Below are positions 1-4,996 of a stretch of DNA of 5,150 nt, piece by piece. The DNA is taken from NCBI GenBank assembly GCA_021772215.1, contig JAJFMK010000177.1, positions 1-5,150 on the forward strand. The letters are read 5' to 3'. Every line of letters starts with the position of its first letter. The stretch's first letter is position 1. Made by a program: the position numbers and the translations under genes. The notes under the pieces are model-generated. The model was given only the letters and a program-made list of their open reading frames with translations. It did no database searches and was not told where the DNA came from. The DNA comes from Chlamydiota bacterium. GTDB taxonomy: Bacteria > Chlamydiota > Chlamydiia > Chlamydiales > JAJFMK01.

Positions 1-141
1 ACCATCATTAAAAATTAGCTCTCGGAATAGATAGCTTGGGTATCCAAATCCCTAGAAGCCCTCTCCACACCCTAATTGTGGTACGAGCAGAGGAACCCTT
101 AATCGGGAGAAGCCTTCTGCTTTAGCTGAGGGAGTATTCAC
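1..141 (+). mobile_element. Right end of an IS200/IS605-type (IS1341-like) element, partial
   Basis: This stretch has the layout of a right end from the IS200/IS605 superfamily, whose ends are subterminal hairpins rather than terminal inverted repeats. A clear stem CCACA/TGTGG (65-69 with 77-81) lies inside a longer CCTCT/AGAGG pairing (60-64 with 89-93). A final imperfect hairpin (113-120 with 125-132, loop TTTA, one T.T mismatch and one G.T pair) is followed by GAGTATTCAC, ending at 141. IS1341/TnpB elements often finish with a hairpin plus a TTCAC-like tail. A 37-codon open frame (12-125, stop TAG at 123) could be the end of a tnpB gene, but it carries no diagnostic zinc-finger or RuvC residues. 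It is cut off by the window edge and has stops just upstream, so it may be a relic. The identification comes from pattern memory of such ends, not from a database match. Confidence 0.45.
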
Positions 142-147
142 GGTAGT

Positions 148-1089
148 ATGTCTGTTATTATGGGAATTAAAATACTCTTTACAAGCTTTCTTCTCTCCTT
201 TTTTGGAGGTGAGAATCTCTTCTTCTCTCCGGAGCAGATCAACAGCCACCTTGTGAGCTACAGCGAGGAGGAGAGGGTCGATGTCGCTAAAGATCTGGAC
301 CTAGTTCGCGATATCTGTTTAGGAGACCTTTGGCAAAGGGATCCGTCAAGGGCGCCAATCTATTTGGCAACGGCAGGAGGGCCGGGATCGAGAAAGAGCA
401 CGATCTTAGAGCGCTTTATGGAGAGAAATCCCGAATTTTCAAGAGCTGCCTACATCGACCCCGACAGACGCGGACTTCGATTCATGACGCACACCTACTA
501 CCAACACTCTCATTCAGCTCTAGCAACCGCGCAACATGAAGATTACGCCATGGCAAGCAAGGCCGCCTATGAAAAGTGGCGCGGCGCCTCCAACTACATT
601 GCCCTTACCCTCATGGAAGAGGCCTTTTACCAAAGGCGTGACGTCGCCCACGGCACAACACTCACCGGCGGCCATGTCCCTGCCTTCCTTCCCGCCCTAA
701 AAGAGGCCGGCTATGAGATTGTCCTCCTTCTTTGCTCCTGTAAAGATGACTTCCGAGAAGCTGCCATCCGCTACCGCAATGAGGAGCAGAAGTTCTACCA
801 GTCGACCCCCGAAGATGCCGTCTCCAAGGGTAAATTCTTCCCTCTTCGCATGGAGAGCTACTTTGCCAATGCCAACAAACTCCATCTCTTCTGGAGCGAC
901 GACCTTTTCATCCCAGAAACTGAGGTGGCGCGCCTCGAAAATGGTAAACTTGAGATTCTCGACCAAACCGGTTACCAAAAGTTCATCAATAAGTTCAAAG
1001 CCGACCGCGCCACCCTCCAGCAAGAGGGAGATTCGATCCCCTCCTGGGAGGAGCTACTCCAACTCTACCAATTTGGTAGAAATTGGTAG
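148..1089 (+). CDS. Zeta-toxin-like P-loop kinase with possible signal peptide
   Basis: The 313-residue product resembles the zeta toxin family, P-loop kinases that phosphorylate small substrates such as UDP-N-acetylglucosamine or other nucleotide-linked molecules. The P-loop is at residues 76-85 (AGGPGSRKST). The usual last Walker A glycine is Arg82, while Lys83 and Ser84 are kept. A YIDPDR motif at 102-107 matches the segment after the P-loop in zeta proteins, and AHGTTLTGG (167-175) is a further kinase-core segment. Residues 5-19 (a lysine, then a hydrophobic run ending in SFFGG) look like a signal peptide, so the protein could be exported. The start is uncertain: ATG 148 and ATG 160 are both in frame, and neither has a good ribosome binding site. 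GAGGGAG at 129-135 is slightly too far from ATG 148, and the IS end at 141 may have replaced the native leader. No epsilon-like antitoxin lies beside it. The Fic relic follows 30 bases downstream. The family is fairly sure; activity and substrate are unknown. Confidence 0.8.
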   Translation: MSVIMGIKILFTSFLLSFFGGENLFFSPEQINSHLVSYSEEERVDVAKDLDLVRDICLGDLWQRDPSRAPIYLATAGGPGSRKSTILERFMERNPEFSRAAYIDPDRRGLRFMTHTYYQHSHSALATAQHEDYAMASKAAYEKWRGASNYIALTLMEEAFYQRRDVAHGTTLTGGHVPAFLPALKEAGYEIVLLLCSCKDDFREAAIRYRNEEQKFYQSTPEDAVSKGKFFPLRMESYFANANKLHLFWSDDLFIPETEVARLENGKLEILDQTGYQKFINKFKADRATLQQEGDSIPSWEELLQLYQFGRNW

Positions 1090-1101
1090 ACAATTGGTAG
1101 A
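1065..1101 (+). repeat. Palindrome and three short direct repeats at the kinase stop codon
   Basis: CTACCAATTTGGTAG (1065-1079) is a perfect palindrome of 7+1+7. It runs into three imperfect tandem copies of an ATTGGTAGA unit (1071-1080, 1081-1090, 1091-1101). The kinase stop TAG (1087-1089) falls in the second copy. The array may come from slipped-strand duplication that extended or re-made the C-terminus (the last residues are FGRNW). It could also be an operator-like site before the Fic relic. The repeats are visible; the role is inferred. Confidence 0.6.
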
Positions 1102-1118
1102 GATGATATGTTATAGAT

Positions 1119-1490
1119 ATGAAGCTACCCCAAAGACCCCCAACCCTCTCTGAGCTTTTTGAAATATCAAAAAGCGTCCCTAAAGCGGCTGCCTTTGCCA
1201 TAAAGGGTGAGGAAGAGACTGCCTACTACCATTGGGATGAGTTACGAAACCGAACACCCCCAAATGGACTATCGCTGGAGGAGTGGTGGTTAGCCTTAAA
1301 ACATCCCGGGTCAACCTATACGATAGAGATGCATAAAAATAGCCACCGCATCGCCTACGACACCGCAAGAAACGACCTGCTTGACCTAGCAGAAAAAGGA
1401 TTGCTAACCAAAACCCGAAGAGGAAATGCTTACGTCTTTATTGCACCCAAGAATCTTTCTAAGTTAATTGAGGGCAGGCGAGAGACATAA
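1119..1490 (+). pseudogene. Fic-family protein lacking its catalytic Fic core (in-frame internal deletion)
   Basis: The 123-residue open frame joins the two ends of a Fic-family protein that normally has about 350-400 residues. Residues 1-61 match the N-terminal segment, with RPPTLSEL near the start, YYHWDELRNRTPP (36-48) and GLSLEEWWLALK (50-61). Residues 62-123 match the C-terminal winged helix, with HPGSTYTIE (62-70), AYDTARNDLLDLAEKGLL (79-96) and AYVFIAP (104-110). The middle, including the HPFx[D/E]GNGR motif that transfers AMP to target proteins, is absent, so AMPylation should be impossible. The junction lies at about 1290-1305. In intact relatives the winged helix is preceded by a similar ALRHPG-type sequence, so recombination between two similar leucine/lysine stretches is a plausible origin. 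The frame is still open, so the product may be made as a small DNA-binding protein. The ribosome binding site is weak. It lies 30 bases after the kinase and could be cotranscribed with it. The assignment relies on remembered family sequence. Confidence 0.7.
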
Positions 1491-1918
1491 GTGTGATCTC
1501 ATGCCCTCTAAAGGGACACCTCTTGATCACAACAGCACCTCTTTTCTAATACCAGCCCACAATGGTTGGGTTTGAGGTATAGAAGTAGAGCTTTTCGTGC
1601 CCTAGCTCGGAAGTAAGGTTTGCGGCAAATGTTAAGAATTTCGCACCTAAACCTTGACCTCTCTCATCCGGTGCTACCTGAAAACTACCCATCCAGAGAA
1701 GGCCTGGCGAGAGACCAACAAACTCCTCTGAACCATTTTTCTTTATCGAGATGACACCAGCCACGTCAGTACCCCTCATCACCACATAGGCGATCGGGAT
1801 CTGCTCAGTTTGTAGGCGACGATTAAAGGACTAAAACCAGCTTCTCTTTGGTTATTGCCTTGTCACAAGGGATCCACTCCTCATAGAGCCAATCAACTAG
1901 GGTTGGAATCACCTTCTG
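1459..1918 (-). pseudogene. GNAT-family N-acetyltransferase pseudogene (frameshift plus amber stop)
   Basis: Joining two frames rebuilds a complete GNAT protein of about 150 residues. These enzymes transfer an acetyl group from acetyl-CoA to an amine. The N-terminal part, read from about 1918, gives VIPTLVDWLYEEW and KAITKEKLVL. It then needs one base skipped near 1831 to continue as SFNRRLQTEQIPIAYVV. The central part has the acetyl-CoA motif QVAPDERGQGLG. After NPTIVGWY a TAG at 1546-1548 stops translation. The same frame beyond it still reads KRGAVVIKRCPFRGHEIT, a typical GNAT C-terminus, down to TAG at 1459-1461. The amber codon therefore most likely replaced a sense codon such as CAG. 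The longest intact piece is only 79 codons (1546-1785, from GTG). The rebuilt 3' end overlaps the convergent Fic relic by about 30 bases. No clear start codon survives, and a further shift near 1905-1920 is possible. The acetylated substrate is unknown. Confidence 0.8.
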
Positions 1919-1958
1919 CTAGTTTTTCAAAACAAGATTGGTTATACTACATTAAATT

Positions 1959-2101
1959 ATGTCTTACTCAATCTTTTTGATGACAATGAACGATCCCGTA
2001 GCCCTTCGTGAAAAGATTAACAAAATACATGGGTATTTTAGGTTCAAGAGTCGCTAGATGTGGCCACTGCTTTTTTAAAACAAGGATTTAGAAATGAGTA
2101 G
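1959..2101 (+). pseudogene. Short decayed reading frame upstream of the carrier gene
   Basis: ATG at 1959 opens a 32-codon frame with protein-like composition (NDPVALREKINKIHGYF), ending at TAG 2055-2057. A second frame immediately after it reads SLDVATAFLKQGFRNE and stops at TAG 2099-2101, overlapping the carrier start codon (ATGAGTAG, 2094-2101). One frameshift near 2045-2055 would join the two into a peptide of about 47 residues. That would also give the tight stop/start overlap typical of an operon. I do not recognise a family. A possible -10 box TATACT (1943-1948) lies upstream, but no convincing -35 box is visible. It could be chance open sequence; the main argument for a relic is the overlapping stop/start. 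Confidence 0.25.
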
Positions 2102-3266
2102 AAATCTTAAATATATTTTCCTTCCCGCTCTCCTATTAACGCTTCTGCTGTCAGTCTGCACATTCTTCTTGATGCAAGCAGAAGAGGGACTACGCTTATC
2201 TGGAATAGATCCCAGAGAAATCCCCATGTTGAAAATCCAAATGGCTATTCCGGGATGGATCTTGGCAATTTTTATGTTTCTCTTGGCGAGCTTTGTGCGC
2301 TTCGAATGGATCTTTAAAGGCCTGTTAATTGCAATTGCAGCCTTTCTGGGAGGTGTAATGCTCGTCGCTTCTGAAGGGTTCTACAACCAATTGATCTTCT
2401 ATGGACCAGCTCTTGCACGTAGCGGCCTCTTCCCGATCCTTATCTGGGGTTTTATCAACCGCGTCTCAACGGTCACTACCGCAAGCTTGCTTTTTTTACC
2501 CTTCGCCTTTATCTACGGCCTCACAACAAACTTAATACTTCCCCTGATGCCGACCGAATTACCTTTAACCACAACCCTTAGCATCACTGTAGCGCTGCTA
2601 GCTGCATCTGTTGCTCTTTTCCATTTTTTCTGGAAAAGACTTCCCGATGAGTTTATCAATCCCAAAGAGGAAGAACCAAAGGGACGCTTTCCCTTCATTT
2701 CAGCCGCCTATCTCCTAGCTGGAGCCGTCATGGTCAAAAAGCTACTCGAAATCCCCTTTAAATCGGGATTAAAGGAGCGCTTTTCAGACCCGGCAGCCTA
2801 TGTCGAATTTATGGGAAGATATTCGCAAGAGGTTGCCACAACTACCCTGATTGTCTCATTTTTAGCTGTCATTTTAGGAACGTGGATTCTCTACAAAAAG
2901 GGATTAAAAGCTGCGGCGCTTTTAGGCTCCATCTCCATTGCGATCGGTGGTCTACTCTACCTATCTGATGAGCAGATCTCCTGGGGCCACTTCGATGGTC
3001 TCATGATGGGTGTTTCAAGCCTCCTCTTCTTCGGACTCATTCAGATCCTCTACCTCTACTGGCCGACGAAAACACGCTTTAGAAATAAGGTGGCAACAGA
3101 GATGATCCTTCTTCCCTTGATGAAAAACGGCGCTAACTTAATGATACAGAGTCTTCTAATGCTCTTTGGCTCACTTGCCCTCATCACGCCCTACCTCTAC
3201 CCCCTAGCTGTAATACTGATGGCACTACTCATAATCGTCAGTTTTCGACTGGGAAAAAGAGTCTAG
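2094..3266 (+). CDS. Divergent, shortened NTT/Tlc-family nucleotide transporter-like membrane protein
   Basis: The 390-residue product resembles ATP/ADP translocases (NTT, Tlc, Npt), inner-membrane carriers that let intracellular bacteria import host nucleotides. About 12 hydrophobic segments are visible, near residues 8-27, 52-69, 74-94, 108-121, 130-150, 160-180, 202-219, 247-267, 272-291, 300-322, 346-362 and 367-385. Family-like stretches in the correct order are EIPMLKIQMAIP (42-53), LFPILIWGFINRVSTVTTA (112-130), FSDPAAYVEFMGRYS (230-244) and ATEMILLPL (334-342). The last aligns with the TKEMAYIPL motif of true translocases. The following DEE..KGKAAID segment is missing, and the protein is about 100 residues shorter than typical members, so substrate or function may differ. 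AAGGA (2082-2086) lies 7 bases before ATG 2094 and supports this start. The stop shares bases with that of the convergent nucleotidyltransferase relic. The fold family is fairly secure; the transported compound is unknown. Confidence 0.75.
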   Translation: MSRNLKYIFLPALLLTLLLSVCTFFLMQAEEGLRLSGIDPREIPMLKIQMAIPGWILAIFMFLLASFVRFEWIFKGLLIAIAAFLGGVMLVASEGFYNQLIFYGPALARSGLFPILIWGFINRVSTVTTASLLFLPFAFIYGLTTNLILPLMPTELPLTTTLSITVALLAASVALFHFFWKRLPDEFINPKEEEPKGRFPFISAAYLLAGAVMVKKLLEIPFKSGLKERFSDPAAYVEFMGRYSQEVATTTLIVSFLAVILGTWILYKKGLKAAALLGSISIAIGGLLYLSDEQISWGHFDGLMMGVSSLLFFGLIQILYLYWPTKTRFRNKVATEMILLPLMKNGANLMIQSLLMLFGSLALITPYLYPLAVILMALLIIVSFRLGKRV

Positions 3267-3795
3267 TCTACAACCCTATCTTTGAACTCGTGAAATTTTT
3301 TGGGATGCCCTTCAGCAATTGACCAGTTTTCGAGTTCTTTAAAATCAATGTCTGATATTTCCCTGCATATGTTTATGGCTTGCTCAAGCGCCTGACGATC
3401 ACCCCAGTGGTAAAAGCTGGCCAAGCGATCCTTCACACTATCTATAGGTCGTAGCATCTTGATGGTACCTAACTCTGTTTTTACATGGGAAAAGTCATGT
3501 ACAGTTTCATTGCCCACAGCTACAGGAGGTGTGACAAATTCGATTATCCATGGACACTCCTTATGGCAAAATTCTTTGCATGCTGCTCAAACCCATAATC
3601 TTTTAACACTTTTTTAATGGTGTTAAGATCATCATATGTTACAAAATCTAGGTCATACGATTGATACCGATTCTTCGAATAGATTGTCACACAGGCACCT
3701 CCCACCAAAGTTATATCAATACCCCTCTTTCGTAACTCCTCTGACAGATACCCCGCTAACTCCTCTAGAGTGATACTCTTCCAGTTGATCTTCAT
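3263..3795 (-). pseudogene. AbiEii-like nucleotidyltransferase, frameshifted
   Basis: The upstream piece (3795 to stop 3544-3546, 83 residues) carries the nucleotidyltransferase core. It has LVGGACVTIYS (30-40), with the Gly-Gly that binds the nucleotide, and SYDLDFV (46-52), whose Asp-Leu-Asp binds metal. The downstream piece, in another frame, continues the same family from HKECPWIIEFVTPPVAVGNE through RPIDSVKDRLASFYHW and DRQALEQA to a stop at 3263-3265. One missing base near 3564-3570, in a run of T or C residues, explains the split. Restoring it gives about 177 residues, the usual size for this family. An independent short start inside the second piece (GTG near 3517) is unlikely. The start ATG overlaps the stop of the upstream winged-helix gene (ATGA, 3792-3795), the normal arrangement for this regulator/nucleotidyltransferase pair. 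Such pairs are thought to be toxin-antitoxin or related regulatory modules. Possible alternatives are a base-calling error or ribosomal slippage on TTTT. Confidence 0.75.
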
Positions 3796-4127
3796 AGAGG
3801 TTTTCCTTTACGCCTCGGTCTTTTTCGAACGGGGCGCTCGTAATATTTCTGGCGAAATTCCTCAGGTAGAAAAGAGTAGGCCTTTTGCAACAAAATGATT
3901 AACTCTTCTTGCATTGCAAAACGGGGATTGAACTGATAGACCCTGGTTCGTCCCTCCATGTAGCTGACTACAATCCCAGCTTTTTCAAGCCTTTCTAAAG
4001 CGGTTTGAAAACCAAATAATGACATATCAAAAACTGTGCTCAATTCAGATGGATAAGTTTTCTCATTTCTCAAAAGATAGAACAGAATTTTTTCAATCGT
4101 GGGATTCCCAAAAAGACCCTCTAACAT
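3792..4127 (-). CDS. Winged-helix regulator paired with a nucleotidyltransferase (AbiEi/antitoxin-like)
   Basis: The 111-residue protein begins MLEGLFGN and ends RPRRKGKPL, both matching a recurring small winged-helix family usually encoded just before an AbiEii-like nucleotidyltransferase. The helix-turn-helix lies at about residues 24-51 (YPSELSTVF...LERLEKAG). A wing at 52-67 (VVSYMEGRTRVYQFN) follows, and the C-terminal tail (97-111) is strongly basic. It probably binds DNA and represses its own operon, acting as the antitoxin or regulator of the pair. I chose ATG 4127 because the family starts there; a TTG at 4172 would extend the frame by 15 codons but adds no family-like sequence. An AAAAGG ribosome binding site lies at 4139-4144, 11 bases upstream, in the loop of an inverted repeat. 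The downstream partner is frameshifted, so this gene may now stand alone. Its own frame looks intact. Confidence 0.75.
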   Translation of the reverse strand: MLEGLFGNPTIEKILFYLLRNEKTYPSELSTVFDMSLFGFQTALERLEKAGIVVSYMEGRTRVYQFNPRFAMQEELIILLQKAYSFLPEEFRQKYYERPVRKRPRRKGKPL

Positions 4128-4130
4128 ATG

Positions 4131-4157
4131 ATAACCAACCTTTTTGGTTATATTACC
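4131..4157 (-). promoter_or_regulatory. Inverted repeats at the winged-helix gene start (candidate operator)
   Basis: ATAACCA (4131-4137) and TGGTTAT (4145-4151) form a perfect 7-base inverted repeat with a 7-base spacer. It ends 3 bases before the start codon at 4127. A second, shorter pairing TGGT/ACCA (4145-4148 with 4154-4157) overlaps it. The spacer holds the AAAAGG ribosome binding site on the minus strand. This position suits an operator bound by the encoded winged-helix protein, or an RNA hairpin that exposes the ribosome binding site in its loop. The repeat is visible; the function is inferred. Confidence 0.4.
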
Positions 4158-4168
4158 AAATAACTTGG

Positions 4169-4570
4169 TCAAGAATGTTGTCTACAGCTTCGCAGAGGCG
4201 GTTCCTTAGAAGAATACAACATATTCTCACCCTTGAATTCAAAGCTGCCCATAAACGTTCGATCTTCTGCAAAAGCCAATACCTCAATATTAATTTTGAA
4301 GGCTCGTAGAGATTCAATGCGGCGAGACATATCTTCGACAACCTCTCGAAAATCGGAATCTTCAACACTGTTATCCTTTGCCAACGAAATCTCATGCACC
4401 GTTTTCTCTACAAGGTTCTGTTCAACTTGGGTTTTTGCAACGCTTACGCCATTTCTAACAATGCTGATTTTACTAACTTCTGGAAGATTTTGAGGAATTT
4501 CAAGAGTGATCTCAAAGATGATTATTACTAACTTATCGACTTTATCTACGACGCCGTAAAACCCTTCCAT
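4169..4570 (-). CDS. 3' part of an interrupted hypothetical gene
   Basis: This 133-codon frame opens at an ATG (4568-4570) that lies inside a palindrome and has no ribosome binding site. The apparent start is therefore probably accidental. The protein alternates strand-like stretches (KLVIIIFEITLEI, KISIVRNGVSVAKTQ) with a charged, likely helical middle. It ends with further strand-like sequence (INIEVLAFAEDRTFMGSFEF) and an irregular tail, PPLRSCRQHS. I recognise no family. It is in the same reading frame as the open frame on the other side of the palindrome (4592-4969), separated only by two TGA codons inside it. I infer that both are halves of one gene of about 245 residues. The last 10-15 residues may also be frameshifted, because an adjacent frame gives LCEAVDNILDQVIW ending at 4153. 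The stop lies about 40 bases before the winged-helix gene. Confidence 0.5.
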   Translation of the reverse strand: MEGFYGVVDKVDKLVIIIFEITLEIPQNLPEVSKISIVRNGVSVAKTQVEQNLVEKTVHEISLAKDNSVEDSDFREVVEDMSRRIESLRAFKINIEVLAFAEDRTFMGSFEFKGENMLYSSKEPPLRSCRQHS

Positions 4571-4602
4571 TCAGGGGAGGGTTTTACGGCGTCATAGATA
4601 AA
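4541..4602. repeat. 62-base near-perfect palindrome interrupting a gene
   Basis: Arms 4541-4568 and 4575-4602 pair over 28 positions with one C.A mismatch (4549/4594) and one G.T pair (4566/4577). The loop is 6 bases (4569-4574). The core arm is GACGCCGTAAAACCCT on the + strand. Neither side has a run of T after the stem, so it does not look like an ordinary intrinsic terminator. It contributes TGA codons at 4592-4594 and 4571-4573 to a reading frame that is otherwise open on both sides. This suggests a small palindromic element (MITE- or REP-like) inserted in a gene. No second copy is visible in this window. Confidence 0.8.
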
Positions 4603-4969
4603 AAGAGCAGTTGGGATGGTCGGGTATGGAAAATCCCCCAGAAAATTCACCAGAGCTAATGCTAAAATGGGGCTCAATCTTTTCGGGGACGTAAAAAGAT
4701 ATTGCAGCCTCTTCGACATAGAATATACGATTTTCCCTATCAAAATAGTATTCGTCTCCTTGAGATGCCCCATCGTAATCACTCTCTTGGATGTCCCCTT
4801 TTAGCTCTCGGTAAAAAGTTTCGATGATCTGATTTTGCTCCTCGTCGCTGAAGATAGTAAAACTGCTCTCTTCAAAGGCATCTAAGCTGCGAGGACTGAG
4901 CCATGTTTGATCATAGTTTCTTGGGGTAGCTCGATCCCAAACCTCAAAATTTTGATTTGCCCTTTGCAA
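4592..4969 (-). CDS. 5' part of an interrupted hypothetical gene
   Basis: The frame begins at TTG (4967-4969). AGGA (4978-4981) lies 8 bases upstream and supports this start; the frame stays open for only nine more codons to a TAA at 4997-4999. The 125-residue product has an Asn/Gln/Arg-rich start (QRANQNFEVWDRATPRNYDQ), then a helix-like acidic stretch (FSDEEQNQIIETFYREL). A likely beta-rich part follows, with EYYFDRENRIFYVEEAAISF and HFSISSGEFSGGFSIPDHPN. No signal peptide, membrane segment or known catalytic motif is visible, and I do not recognise the family. It ends at a TGA that belongs to the palindrome, just after CSFYL. The frame matches the open frame beyond the palindrome, so this is probably the N-terminal half of one larger protein. 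If the truncated product is made, it may fold poorly. Confidence 0.5.
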   Translation of the reverse strand: MQRANQNFEVWDRATPRNYDQTWLSPRSLDAFEESSFTIFSDEEQNQIIETFYRELKGDIQESDYDGASQGDEYYFDRENRIFYVEEAAISFYVPEKIEPHFSISSGEFSGGFSIPDHPNCSFYL

Positions 4970-4996
4970 CGCCTCTTTCCTCGCATTCAGCGTATT

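Noticed and set aside
203..210. Strong ribosome binding site GGAGGTGA inside the kinase gene
   Set aside because: No ATG, GTG or TTG lies at a suitable distance after it; it encodes Gly-Gly-Glu in the open frame and is probably chance.
697..1023. 108-codon minus-strand frame opposite the kinase gene
   Set aside because: Antisense to conserved kinase sequence, with no ribosome binding site or motif.
713..1153. 146-codon + strand frame overlapping the kinase gene
   Set aside because: It lies in another frame of a well-supported kinase, is serine/arginine-rich and has no family-like motif; it is a shadow.
1500..1515. Small hairpin CCCTCTAAAGGG between convergent genes as a terminator
   Set aside because: The stem is only a few bases, has no T run, and lies within the rebuilt GNAT C-terminal coding sequence.
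4541..4602. Intrinsic terminator
   Set aside because: The stem is strong, but no T run follows on either strand. The arms contain stops within a frame that is open on both sides, so an insertion explains it better.
4546..4782. 78-codon minus-strand frame across the palindrome
   Set aside because: It overlaps the better-supported interrupted gene in another frame. Its tail is simply the palindrome translated.
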